Below are positions 28,240 to 38,078 of a stretch of DNA of 64,000 bases, piece after piece (within the stretch, counting starts at the first letter, position 1; each line of letters begins with the position of its first letter). The translations under genes and the position numbers were made by a program. Source of the DNA: Armatimonadota bacterium. GTDB lineage: Bacteria > Armatimonadota > HRBIN16. The stretch is from contig BPGT01000007.1 of NCBI GenBank assembly GCA_026003175.1, forward strand, positions 56,057 to 120,056, read 5' to 3'. Below the pieces are notes generated by a model. It was not told the origin of the DNA. It saw nothing but the letters and a program-made list of their open reading frames with translations, and searched no databases.

Positions 28240-28275
28240 GCATGCCAGACCCTGCAAACAGGAGCACCCCCAGCC

Positions 28276-28797
28276 ATGAACCCCTCAGACCCCATCACCG
28301 GAACCCACATCCATTACTTTCTGGTATGCCCGCGCAAGTGCTGGCTGAGCCTGCATCACCTGCACCAAGAAGCGGACTCTGACCTCGTGGAGCTGGGCAG
28401 GCTAACGCATGAGCGCACCTTTGCCCGACAGCAGATGCGTGAGGTAGATGTAGACGGATTCCTGCGCATCGACTTCACCAGCGAGGGGATTGTGCATGAA
28501 ATCAAACACGGACAGTCCGAAGAGCAGGCACACCGGATGCAGCTGGCATATTACCTGTATCAACTGCGCTTGCGCGGGGTGCAAACGCACGGGGTGTTGC
28601 ACTATCCCAACCAGCGACGCAAGGAGCGGGTGGAACTGACTCCCGAACTGGAAGCGGAATTGCAACAGGTCATCCAGCAGGTGGAGGCTCTGCGCCAGCA
28701 ACCTCTGCCGCCGCAGGTGCCCAGACCGATGCGTATCTGTCGCTCCTGTGCCTACGAGGAGTTCTGCTGGAGCGACGACGAGGAGGTGGAGCAGTGA
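28276..28797 (+). CDS. cas4: Cas4 Fe-S nuclease
   Basis: 173 residues. Cysteines for the Fe-S cluster: C22 (or C18) in VCPRKC and C155, C158, C164 in CRSCAYEEFC. The RecB-like nuclease core has VHEIKHG (E75, K77). Trims prespacers and selects PAM during adaptation, with Cas1-Cas2. It overlaps cas1 by 4 bases. Confidence 0.9.
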   Translation: MNPSDPITGTHIHYFLVCPRKCWLSLHHLHQEADSDLVELGRLTHERTFARQQMREVDVDGFLRIDFTSEGIVHEIKHGQSEEQAHRMQLAYYLYQLRLRGVQTHGVLHYPNQRRKERVELTPELEAELQQVIQQVEALRQQPLPPQVPRPMRICRSCAYEEFCWSDDEEVEQ

Positions 28798-29789
28798 AAA
28801 AAAGCCTGTATCTGACCAGCAGCGGCACCCTCTCGCGCGACCAGAACACACTGCTACTGGAGCTGGAGACGGGCGAGAAGCGTTACTTTCCTATCGAGCA
28901 GATAGGCGACATCCACTGCTTTGGTGAGGCAAGCCTGAACAAACGCCTGCTGGAGTACCTGACGCAACAGGGCGTGCCCGTGCACTTCTATAACTACTAC
29001 GAGTACTATTTAGGAAGCTACTACCCACGCGAGCACAACAGCTCGGGCTTCCTGACGCTGAAGCAGGCGGAACACTATCTGGATGAGAGCAAGCGGCTGG
29101 ACCTGGCGCGACGGTTCGTGCGGGGAGCGTTGCAGAACTTACAACAGGTACTTCGTTACTACGCCCACCGCGAGAAGCCAGTACATCCCATGATAGAAGG
29201 CATCGCGCAGGTGGAAGCGCAACTGGACAATGCCGCGAGCGTGGAAACACTGATGCAGCTAGAGGGACAAGCACGCGAAATGTACTACAGCGCATTTGAC
29301 CCCGTTCTGCAGAACCCTGATTTCGCGTTTGAGAGCAGGAGCCGTCGTCCGCCTGCCAATCGCCTGAACGCGCTGATTTCGTTTGGCAACAGCCTGATGT
29401 ATACGCTGGCGTTGAGCGAAATCTATCGTACTCACCTGGACCCGCGCATCGGCTTCTTGCACGCCACCAACTACCGCCGATTCTCGCTGAATCTGGATGT
29501 GGCGGAGGTGTTCAAACCGGTGCTGGTAGACCGCACGGTGCTGACGCTGGTTGGGCTGAGGCAGATTCAGCCAGAGCATTTCGGCGAGGAGCTGGGCGGG
29601 GTGTACCTGAACGATGAAGGACGCAAGCGTTTCATTCAAGCATGGGAGGAGCGTTTGCAAAGCACCTTCCAGCATCGCAAGCTGAAGCGCAACGTGTCGT
29701 ACCGAACCGCTGTGCGACTGGATCTGTACAAAATTGAAAAGCACCTGATTGGTGAAAAGCCCTACGAGCCGTTTCGGGCGTACTGGTAG
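28794..29789 (+). CDS. cas1: Cas1 integrase
   Basis: 331 residues from a GTG that overlaps the cas4 stop. Metal-binding catalytic residues are visible: E157 in QLEGQARE, H223 in FLHATN, and D235/E238 in LNLDVAEVFKP. The beta N-domain and helical C-domain are complete. Integrates new spacers at the leader end of the array located 500 bases downstream. Confidence 0.96.
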   Translation: MKKSLYLTSSGTLSRDQNTLLLELETGEKRYFPIEQIGDIHCFGEASLNKRLLEYLTQQGVPVHFYNYYEYYLGSYYPREHNSSGFLTLKQAEHYLDESKRLDLARRFVRGALQNLQQVLRYYAHREKPVHPMIEGIAQVEAQLDNAASVETLMQLEGQAREMYYSAFDPVLQNPDFAFESRSRRPPANRLNALISFGNSLMYTLALSEIYRTHLDPRIGFLHATNYRRFSLNLDVAEVFKPVLVDRTVLTLVGLRQIQPEHFGEELGGVYLNDEGRKRFIQAWEERLQSTFQHRKLKRNVSYRTAVRLDLYKIEKHLIGEKPYEPFRAYW

Positions 29790-29805
29790 GTGGAGGTGGT
29801 GTGGC

Positions 29806-30069
29806 ATGTATGTCATCATGGTGTATGACGTCAACGTGCACCGCGTGGCGAAGGTGCTCAAAGTAGGCAGAAAGTATCTGACATGGATACAGAACTCGGT
29901 GCTGGAGGGCGAGTTGACGCCCGCGCAGTTCGCCCGCCTGAAGCGCGATGTGGGCAAGGTCATCCACGAGGAGGAGGATAGCGTGCTGTTTTACACCTTG
30001 CGCGATGCCGGGGATGTGCGACGCGAGCAGATGGGCGTGCAAAAGGGCGAGCCCGAGTGGCTGGTATAG
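29806..30069 (+). CDS. cas2: Cas2
   Basis: 87 residues from ATG 29806 (MYVIMVYDVNVHR), preceded by GTGGAGGTGG; the frame is open further upstream into cas1 but that part is not family sequence. D8 is the conserved Asp of the ferredoxin fold. Structural partner of Cas1 in spacer acquisition. Last gene before the leader. Confidence 0.93.
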   Translation: MYVIMVYDVNVHRVAKVLKVGRKYLTWIQNSVLEGELTPAQFARLKRDVGKVIHEEEDSVLFYTLRDAGDVRREQMGVQKGEPEWLV

Positions 30070-30090
30070 CGCGGATTTATTGTCACAAGC

Positions 30091-30139
30091 GAGTCGTCTA
30101 CCCCCGATTCGGTATCTCCACGAAGGAGGTAGACGACTC
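30091..30139 (+). terminator. 12-bp hairpin in the leader after cas2
   Basis: Perfect arms GAGTCGTCTACC (30091-30102) and its complement (30128-30139) with a 25-base loop, followed by TTTGG. It lies 21 bases past the cas2 stop. Could end the cas transcript before the array's own promoter, or serve as a leader structure. Confidence 0.45.
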
Positions 30140-30186
30140 TTTGGCGTAGCTACACAAAAAATTTTGCGCCGATGTGCCCCAAAGGC

Positions 30187-30215
30187 TTGCATTTTTGCGG
30201 GGACTATGATAGAAT
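30187..30215 (+). promoter_or_regulatory. promoter for the CRISPR array
   Basis: TTGCAT (30187-30192), 17-base spacer, TAGAAT (30210-30215), about 80 bases upstream of the first repeat. A second -10 candidate, TATGAT, overlaps the spacer. The leader (30070-30296) is markedly more A/T rich than its surroundings. Confidence 0.55.
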
Positions 30216-30296
30216 AGAGGCAAAGCGTGGCGGTTCCCAGCGGGGTGTTCCTTGACAACCAGTTTAATTTTCTCATCAAACGACAAAAACTGTTTG

Positions 30297-33200
30297 GTTA
30301 CGAGCCTACCTATAAGGGATTGAAACGTGTCTACCAGCGTCGCAGGCACCGTCAAAAGATACGTTACGAGCCTACCTATAAGGGATTGAAACTGCCTTTA
30401 TGAGGGTGGGTGCATTATCTGCTATCCAGTTACGAGCCTACCTATAAGGGATTGAAACGTCAGTGTGCCGCCGGCGGAGTGCTGAAGCGCGACTAGTTAC
30501 GAGCCTACCTATAAGGGATTGAAACGCATCCACCACCAGACAAACCGCCACGCAAGGATTAGTTACGAGCCTACCTATAAGGGATTGAAACAAGCTTGTT
30601 AGCGTACGCGTAGTATAGCCCCAAACTGGTTACGAGCCTACCTATAAGGGATTGAAACTGATAGCGGGGATTGATTATCTTCGTGATGACGGGGTTACGA
30701 GCCTACCTATAAGGGATTGAAACTGGTCTATTGCGACAGTATTATCACCTGCGAACAAGGTTACGAGCCTACCTATAAGGGATTGAAACTATAAATGGCA
30801 GTAGCGCCTGCCCTTCCTGATACCAGTTACGAGCCTACCTATAAGGGATTGAAACCGTTTTGTGTATTTTGTATTCTGTGCATAGTATATGTTACGAGCC
30901 TACCTATAAGGGATTGAAACGTACGGGCAGACCACGAACGCATCAAGGGGGTCATCGTTACGAGCCTACCTATAAGGGATTGAAACGCAGGTGCTGGTGC
31001 GACGCCAGAAGATGGTGGGATTGGTTACGAGCCTACCTATAAGGGATTGAAACTATTTATCGCAGTTTGTGCGTCCTCGTTACGGTCTGGTTACGAGCCT
31101 ACCTATAAGGGATTGAAACCTGCGTGCGTTCCTCTCGCGCATTGGTCGGTATTGGTTACGAGCCTACCTATAAGGGATTGAAACCATCGTGTTCCCGACC
31201 CGCTTCCACCACACGTGGTGGTTACGAGCCTACCTATAAGGGATTGAAACCATCGGCTAACTCCACACGCTCTGGATTGCCCTCAGTTACGAGCCTACCT
31301 ATAAGGGATTGAAACCGAGTGCTTCGGCGGGCGCCAGATGCAGAATCTTCTCGTTACGAGCCTACCTATAAGGGATTGAAACGCCTCAAAGCGGCACGAC
31401 CCAACTGCTGGGCAGGCGTGTTACGAGCCTACCTATAAGGGATTGAAACGAGTAATAGAGACCATTGTCCGCCGAGTAATGATAATCGTTACGAGCCTAC
31501 CTATAAGGGATTGAAACGTAGTTTTGCTTACTCGAATAGCCATGCTGCCATCTCCCGTTACGAGCCTACCTATAAGGGATTGAAACCTCTGATGAGGATA
31601 TCCTGGATGGGCTGCGACTCGAGTTACGAGCCTACCTATAAGGGATTGAAACTGCTCTGTCTAGCGCATCAGACACCTTCCTGCGCAAGGTTACGAGCCT
31701 ACCTATAAGGGATTGAAACGGCTTCTGGCATTCTGAGCACCAGCTGCCGCCTTTGGTTACGAGCCTACCTATAAGGGATTGAAACCTGATACCAAACAGA
31801 TCGTGGTCATCTTCTGGCCGGGTTACGAGCCTACCTATAAGGGATTGAAACGCATGGCGCTGCTATACGCAGAACGCCGAGAGCTGGGTTACGAGCCTAC
31901 CTATAAGGGATTGAAACCACTTGACAAACACCCCATGCTTGTACATCGTGGTTACGAGCCTACCTATAAGGGATTGAAACTCGGTCTTCGGTAGTGCACC
32001 GTGAATGCTCGGCAGAGAAGTTACGAGCCTACCTATAAGGGATTGAAACTTCTCTGTGTTTCGGTCGGTGGCTGCACAGATGGTGGCGTTACGAGCCTAC
32101 CTATAAGGGATTGAAACGAGGACGCTTCACCTGCTTCTCGACAGCAGTCGCAGCGTTACGAGCCTACCTATAAGGGATTGAAACATCAATGTCCTGCCAT
32201 GGCGCGGTCATTCCGGCGAGGTTACGAGCCTACCTATAAGGGATTGAAACACGCGCCCACTCGATGCGGAAATGCCCGCCCAGTTCGGTTACGAGCCTAC
32301 CTATAAGGGATTGAAACGTCAGAGTGGGTTGGTGGCGTGCCGGTGATGAGACTGGTTACGAGCCTACCTATAAGGGATTGAAACGCGCATCCACAATTTT
32401 GCCGTATTGGAACAAAATCGCGTTACGAGCCTACCTATAAGGGATTGAAACAATCACTTCCTTCGCGCCCTTTTACGCCCCTGTGCTGTTACGAGCCTAC
32501 CTATAAGGGATTGAAACCTTCACCTCACCCACTCCTCTATCGCATCCAGTACTCGTTACGAGCCTACCTATAAGGGATTGAAACACGTGATTCCCGCTTA
32601 AGGTCTTCCATGGTCATCACGTTACGAGCCTACCTATAAGGGATTGAAACTCTGCTGTCTGGTATTGTTCGCAGAGTGCGGTCATGGTTACGAGCCTACC
32701 TATAAGGGATTGAAACCTTTTCGGTCTTTCGGATGAAATTTTGGATCTCCTTGTTACGAGCCTACCTATAAGGGATTGAAACCTTTTCGGTCTTTCGGAT
32801 GAAATTTTGGATCTCCTTGTTACGAGCCTACCTATAAGGGATTGAAACCTACGCGCAGGGCAGAAGTGATGACCAGCTGCTTCGGTTACGAGCCTACCTA
32901 TAAGGGATTGAAACCGATTCCTCGTTACAGGAACGGTTTCTGGCAGATTGTTACGAGCCTACCTATAAGGGATTGAAACGCACCCAGCTCGAAACTGTGG
33001 TCGTGCCAGCACATGAGTTACGAGCCTACCTATAAGGGATTGAAACAAAACCAAACACGCGAACCCTCACCCACTACCATGCGGTTACGAGCCTACCTAT
33101 AAGGGATTGAAACTTGTGCTCGCAGCGCAGTTCGCTTCGTATGGGTATGGGTTACGAGCCTACCTATAAGGGATTGAAACGCAGCAGGTCCTGGAATAGC

Positions 33201-33716
33201 CCCCAGGCTTCCCCTGTTACGAGCCTACCTATAAGGGATTGAAACCATACACAGAATCCGCAACAGGCAGGTTCTGGACGGGTTACGAGCCTACCTATAA
33301 GGGATTGAAACCGGTGCTGATGTTGCAGGTGTTGTGAGTGTTGTGAGTGTGTTACGAGCCTACCTATAAGGGATTGAAACCGGTGCTGATGTTGCAGGTG
33401 TTGTGAGTGTTGTGAGTGTGTTACGAGCCTACCTATAAGGGATTGAAACCGGTGCTGATGTTGCAGGTGTTGTGAGTGTTGTGAGTGTGTTACGAGCCTA
33501 CCTATAAGGGATTGAAACGGTATTCCGGGGATGCCGTGCTGTGGCATACCGCAGGTTACGAGCCTACCTATAAGGGATTGAAACGTGCACGCAGAAACAG
33601 TCGTGCCATCTGTTCCATTCGTTACGAGCCTACCTATAAGGGATTGAAACTTAGCTCCAATCAGGTATACTTGCTTGCTTTTCTGTGTTACGAGCCTACC
33701 TATAAGGGATTGAAAC
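30297..33716 (+). CRISPR. CRISPR array, 52 repeats and 51 spacers
   Basis: Repeat of 30 bases, beginning GTTACGAGCC and ending GGGATTGAAAC, seen 52 times and apparently identical in every copy. First repeat 30297-30326, last 33687-33716; period 65-69, spacers 35-39 bases. The ATTGAAAC end matches the handle of type I-B/III crRNAs. The leader is on the cas2 side. Two spacers are repeated: the 36-base spacer at 32717-32752 recurs at 32783-32818, and the 39-base spacer at 33312-33350 recurs twice more (33381-33419 and 33450-33488). The array separates the type I-B and type III-A gene sets. Confidence 0.99.
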
Positions 33717-33809
33717 AGGAAGGTAACGAACCGGCTACAAGCCAATCATTCTGTTACGCTGAAGAATCTCCCATGCGTCACTGCAAATACACGTGAGGTC
33801 AGGTACAAC

Positions 33810-34178
33810 ATGTTTCAACGCTTCATCCGTGTCGTCCACGAACGTCAAGAACTGATAAGCATCGGCATCTTCGGTCTCATCCAGATGCTGGCGGACGCGG
33901 TGGCTGACTTCGGATGCTCCTCGCTTGCAGCGTTAATCCGTTTGCTGGGTATCGTTTTCGTAATCTGGGTACTGGCGATGAGCTACCGACGCCATACCGC
34001 CCCTTTGTCTGTGCCCTTGCTGTTTGCAGAAGAGGAAAGCCGGGAGACTCTACGTGCGCATTTCGACCGCTTTGTGCGGACGGCGCAGCTGCAAAAACAG
34101 GTCTCGCCAGTGCAACCTCTGGTGTATCAGCCCGTTGTAAACCTGAACCGCATCGCTGCCCAACCGCCGTTCGACTGA
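33810..34178 (+). CDS. small membrane protein between array and cas10
   Basis: 122 residues. A long hydrophobic hairpin (IGIFGLIQMLADAVADF and then LAALIRLLGIVFVIWVLAM, about residues 17-57) is followed by basic YRRH and a soluble tail (APLSVPLLFAEEESRETLRA). I do not recognise it. A membrane hairpin plus the start of a soluble domain resembles the N-terminus of TM-SAVED-type effectors that sense cyclic nucleotides, but only a stub of any such domain is present. Same strand as cas10, 108 bases upstream of it, so probably expressed with the type III genes. Ribosome site weak (AGGT). Confidence 0.5.
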   Translation: MFQRFIRVVHERQELISIGIFGLIQMLADAVADFGCSSLAALIRLLGIVFVIWVLAMSYRRHTAPLSVPLLFAEEESRETLRAHFDRFVRTAQLQKQVSPVQPLVYQPVVNLNRIAAQPPFD

Positions 34179-34286
34179 GCAGTTCCCTGCCGGGAGGCAA
34201 GGAAGTTTTTCGAAAATCGCTCGTTCATAGCAGGAAATCGCTCTCTGCTGGCGAAATGGACAAGTAATACAGGACGGACATCTGCC

Positions 34287-36816
34287 ATGACCGACGAACG
34301 CGCAATATGGCTGGCTGCCTTGCTGCACGACATCGGTAAGTTCTGGGAGAACATCCCGCCTGCCGATGTGCCATCTGAACTGCGCGCTGCCCAGAAGTAC
34401 CAGCACGAGGCGTACGGCGCGTGGTTCGTGCGCAAATACCTCGCCGATTGGACAGACGACCCGCAGGCGGTAGAGCAAATCATCGTCAAGCACCATCAGC
34501 CCAGCCTGCCCGACGAGGTGCTGGTGCAAATCGCCGACTGGCTGGCGTCATACGAGCGCGTGCAGGCAGGGCAGGAGGAGGCAGGCGGCAGGGGCAAGCG
34601 CGAGACGCTGTTGCGCAGCATCCTCAGTCGCGTACAGGGCGCAGATGCGAAGCTGTATCACCCACTCCAAGCGCTGAAAACAGACAGAGAGACGTTGTTC
34701 CCCCTGCCGGAAGACCGTGCCCCTCTGCCGGATTACGCCCGTGTGTGGAACCAGTTCCTGCGGGAGCTGCAAAAGGTGACAACGCCCCAGAGACGCACCT
34801 TGCAGGCGTTGCTGTTCAAATATTTCTGGGCAGCACCCTCCGACCGTAGTTACGAGGATATTCCCGACATCTCGCTCTACCATCACCTCGTCGCTGCCGC
34901 TGCCATCGCCGTGTGCCTGTCGCGAACGGGGCTGACCGAGAATGATCTGATGACGCTGAGCGACGCACTCAAAACTTTCTGGAACCGCCAACCGCAAACG
35001 CCGGCACAACAAGCTATCCTGAACCAACCAGTTGCGCTGCTGGTGAAGGGCGATATCTCAGGCACGCAGGATTTCCTGTACCTGCTCACCAGCCGCGGCG
35101 CAGCGCGGGGCTTACGTGGGCGTTCCTTCTATCTGCAGCTGCTCACCGAAGTCGTCTCCGAATGGATGCTGCGCCGCCTGCAACTACCCCTAACCAACCG
35201 CCTGTATGCGGGAGGGGGACATTTCTACCTGCTTGTCCCGTATCGCGAGTGTGAGCAGGTGGACGCACTGCGAGCCCAGATTGCCCAGAAGTTGTGGCAG
35301 GCGCACCGCGGCGACCTCAGCCTGAACATTGGCGCCGTGCCCGTCGCGCCCATCGACTTCGTGAGCAGCCAGATGGGCGGCGAAGGCTTCACACAGAAGT
35401 GGAAAGCGGTTTCCGAAGACGTGGCGGACCGCAAGCAGCGGCGATGGATAGATCTGGGCGCGGAGCAGATGGCGCAGCATCTGTTCACCCCATACGATGA
35501 GGGCACTACCGCCGAAGAGATGTGCCAGGTGTGTCATGGCGAGTGGAAAGCGGGCGAAGATACCACCGATGAGGGCGTGCGCAAATGTCGTCGCTGCGCC
35601 TCCTTCGAGCGGCTGGGTATGGAGCTGCGCCACTGCGAGTATCTGGTGCGTTTTTACCTTGCTGAGCAGGAGTTGCCGCACCCGCGCCCTACGTGGCAAG
35701 AGGTGCTTCGAACGTTTGGGGTAGAAGTACATCCGCTGAGCCGCCGCAAGGATGGTGGCTTGCAGCTACCCTCCGTGCCGGTCAACGCCCAAGAGGTGCT
35801 GATAGAGCGCGTCGGCGACACCGATTTCCTGAACGACGACACCCTGAATCTGGCTGACCATCTGCGCCTGCCTGCGTGTTTTGACTTCCGCCTGCTGGGT
35901 GAGGTGACCCCTACCGATGAGCAGGGCAACGTGGTGGACTACGACTATCTGGCGAACGCCTCGCAAGGGGTGCCATGGCTCGGCGTGCTGCGCATGGACG
36001 TGGACAGCCTGGGACAGCTGTTCCGTTACGGCTTAGGCGAGGACACCACCCTCTCCCGTGTGGCGACGCTGAGCGGTTCGATGCGGCTGTTCTTCGAGGC
36101 GTATGTGCCCTTGTTATGCCGAGAGGTGAACGCAGGCGGTCAAGAGAAGGTGTACCTGCTCTACGCGGGAGGCGATGACCTGTTCGTGGTCGGCTCGTGG
36201 AGCGTGCTGCCGGTGCTTGCCCAGCGCATCCGTGACGAGTTCCGCGAGTACGCCGGCGGCGACCACGTGACCGTCTCGGCAGGCATCGCCATCGAGCACG
36301 AGAAGTACCCCCCTCTACCGCCTTGCCGACGACGCCAAGCACGCCCTCGACGACAGAGCGAAAGGGCTGGGCAAGCGCACCGTCAACGGCAGGGAGATGC
36401 AGAAAAACGGCATCTGCTTCCTGGGCGAGCCGCTGGGTTGGGAGCAGTTCGCCGAGGTAGACTACTGGAAGAACGAGCTGCTGGCGATGCTGCAGGCGGC
36501 CAACGGCGAGAAGAAGGTGTCCCGCGCTCTGCTGACCCGGCTGATGGAGATTTCGCAGCTGTATCGGTCGAACCGTCAGGTGCAGCAGGCTCGCCTGCGC
36601 CGGGGCGAGATTACGAAGCAACAGTTCCACTCACTGGTGCAGCATGACCGCTGGCGGTGGCGTATGGTGTACCATCTCAGCCGCTTCGCCCAGCGCTACA
36701 GCAGTCAGCAGCAGGCGTTGCAAGAGTTGAAAGAGGCATTGAGCCAGAAAGGGCTGATTCAGAACATCCACATCGCCGCCCGCTGGGCGGAACTCTTGAC
36801 GAGGGAAGGAGGTTAA
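34287..36816 (+). CDS. cas10: Cas10/Csm1 of type III-A, split by a frameshift
   Basis: HD nuclease at the N-terminus (ALLHDIGKF, H14-D15). First palm includes GDISGTQDFLYLLTS and GLRGRSFYLQLL; a zinc-binding CQVCHGEWK and CRRCASFERLG lie between palms; the cyclase palm has LRMDVDSLGQLF and YAGGDDLFVVG (G628 G629 D630 D631). The frame then slips at a run of six C (36308-36313): it continues as nonsense to a stop at 36647, while the true C-terminus (YRLADDAKHALDDRAKGLGK to the stop at 36816) is in another frame. Removing one C joins them, giving about 842 residues, normal for Csm1. HD and GGDD suggest ssDNA cleavage and cyclic oligoadenylate synthesis. Confidence 0.9.
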
Positions 36817-36821
36817 ACGGG

Positions 36822-37226
36822 ATGCCTCAACCACACGGAAAACCGCCTCAGCAGCAACCACAACTGCCTGTCAGTAAGGAGCAGGTTATCCAAGCGATCC
36901 GAGACGGTGGGATGAACCTGGTTCAAACTGCTGAGAAGCTGGGTCCGCATCTACAAAGGGGTAATCTCACCACCAGCCAAATACGCAACGTCTATGGTAT
37001 GGTCAAGCGGATGGAAATGCGGGAGTTCAACCCGCACGAGTTTGTCTTGCTCAAGCCCAAGTTGGCTTACGCCGCTAAAAGGGCACGGGCGAAGGGAGCA
37101 GAAGAACTGAAAGAGGTGTTGTCGTGGGCGATAGATGAGGTAGGAACCGATCCCGACAAATTCCAGCGCTTTGTGGACTTTTTCGAAGCCATCCTCGCCT
37201 ACCACGTGGCCGCAGGCGGAAAGTAA
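36822..37226 (+). CDS. csm2: Csm2 small subunit
   Basis: 134 residues from ATG 36822, behind AAGGAGG, 5 bases after the cas10 stop. All-helical after a Gln/Pro-rich N-terminal tail. Csm2-type pieces: QRGNLTTSQIRNVYGMVKR and FNPHEFVLLKPKLAYAAKRA, ending FQRFVDFFEAILAYH. Forms the inner filament of the Csm complex. It is what marks this as subtype III-A rather than III-B. Confidence 0.9.
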   Translation: MPQPHGKPPQQQPQLPVSKEQVIQAIRDGGMNLVQTAEKLGPHLQRGNLTTSQIRNVYGMVKRMEMREFNPHEFVLLKPKLAYAAKRARAKGAEELKEVLSWAIDEVGTDPDKFQRFVDFFEAILAYHVAAGGK

Positions 37227-37239
37227 GGAGGAAGCCATA

Positions 37240-38073
37240 ATGCCTAACTTGATGCTCAAAGGTAAAGTGATTATCACCGGTGCCATCGAGGCGGTGACGG
37301 GTCTGCACATCGGTGGGGCAGCAGCTGGACTGGACATCGGCGGTATCGACAACCCGGTTATTCGTCATCCCGTGACTCGTGAACCGTACATTCCCGGCTC
37401 ATCCTTGAGAGGCAAGATGCGCTCCTTGCTGGATAAGCACCTGGGCTTAGAAGCGAACAAGTTCATCCAGCGACGGGAGCCGGTGGTGCGGGTGCACGAG
37501 TGCGATGATGAAGAAAAGTACCTCCAATGCCCTGCCTGCCAGATATTCGGTGTCACGCCCGGCGACCAGCGGCGGGACTGGAACAGGTTAAAGCCTTCCC
37601 GCCTGATCGTGCGTGATGTATTGCTCTCGCAAACGCATGAAGCTACCCGCCGCCTGCGCGAGGCAAAGACCGATCTGCCCTTTACTGAGGTGAAATGGGA
37701 GGCGGCGATAGACCGCATTACTGCTGCTGCCGTGCCCCGCCAGAACGAGCGTGTACCTGCAGGTGCGGTTTTCAGCCCCTTTGAGATGGTGTACAACCTG
37801 TTTGACCTTAATGGCACGGGCATTGAAAACGACATCCAGTGGCTCACCCACCTGTTGAAGGCGATGGAACTGCTGGAGGACGATTACCTGGGCGGTTACG
37901 GCTCGCGTGGTGCGGGCAAAATCGCCTTCCGCGAGCTGAAGGTGCTGTTCAAATCCCGCGCCTACTACGAGGGCAAGGTAGATAAACCCATCGTGCTGGG
38001 CGAGGGCGACACCCTGCGCGATCTGAACGTCTCGCAGTTCGCTGAGAAGATACGCCAGAACCTTGGGGACTGA
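37240..38073 (+). CDS. csm3: Csm3 backbone subunit (Cas7 type)
   Basis: 277 residues from ATG 37240 with TAAGGAGG ahead. GLHIGGAAAGLDIGGIDNPV and PYIPGSSLRGKMRSLLDKH are the Csm3 hallmarks. The Asp in the GGIDNP loop is the residue that cuts target RNA every six bases in characterised Csm3. CPACQIFG and LGGYGSRGAGKIAF follow. Complete, in the csm operon. Confidence 0.95.
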   Translation: MPNLMLKGKVIITGAIEAVTGLHIGGAAAGLDIGGIDNPVIRHPVTREPYIPGSSLRGKMRSLLDKHLGLEANKFIQRREPVVRVHECDDEEKYLQCPACQIFGVTPGDQRRDWNRLKPSRLIVRDVLLSQTHEATRRLREAKTDLPFTEVKWEAAIDRITAAAVPRQNERVPAGAVFSPFEMVYNLFDLNGTGIENDIQWLTHLLKAMELLEDDYLGGYGSRGAGKIAFRELKVLFKSRAYYEGKVDKPIVLGEGDTLRDLNVSQFAEKIRQNLGD

Positions 38074-38078
38074 GGGCG

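Noticed and set aside
30860..33796. Short open frames rich in YEPTYKGLK or FQSLIGRLV
   Set aside because: They are translations of the CRISPR repeat and its complement, not proteins.
36822..37226. Cmr5 (type III-B small subunit) as an alternative to Csm2
   Set aside because: Gene order cas10-small subunit-csm3-csm4-csm5 and the protein's own motifs fit III-A.
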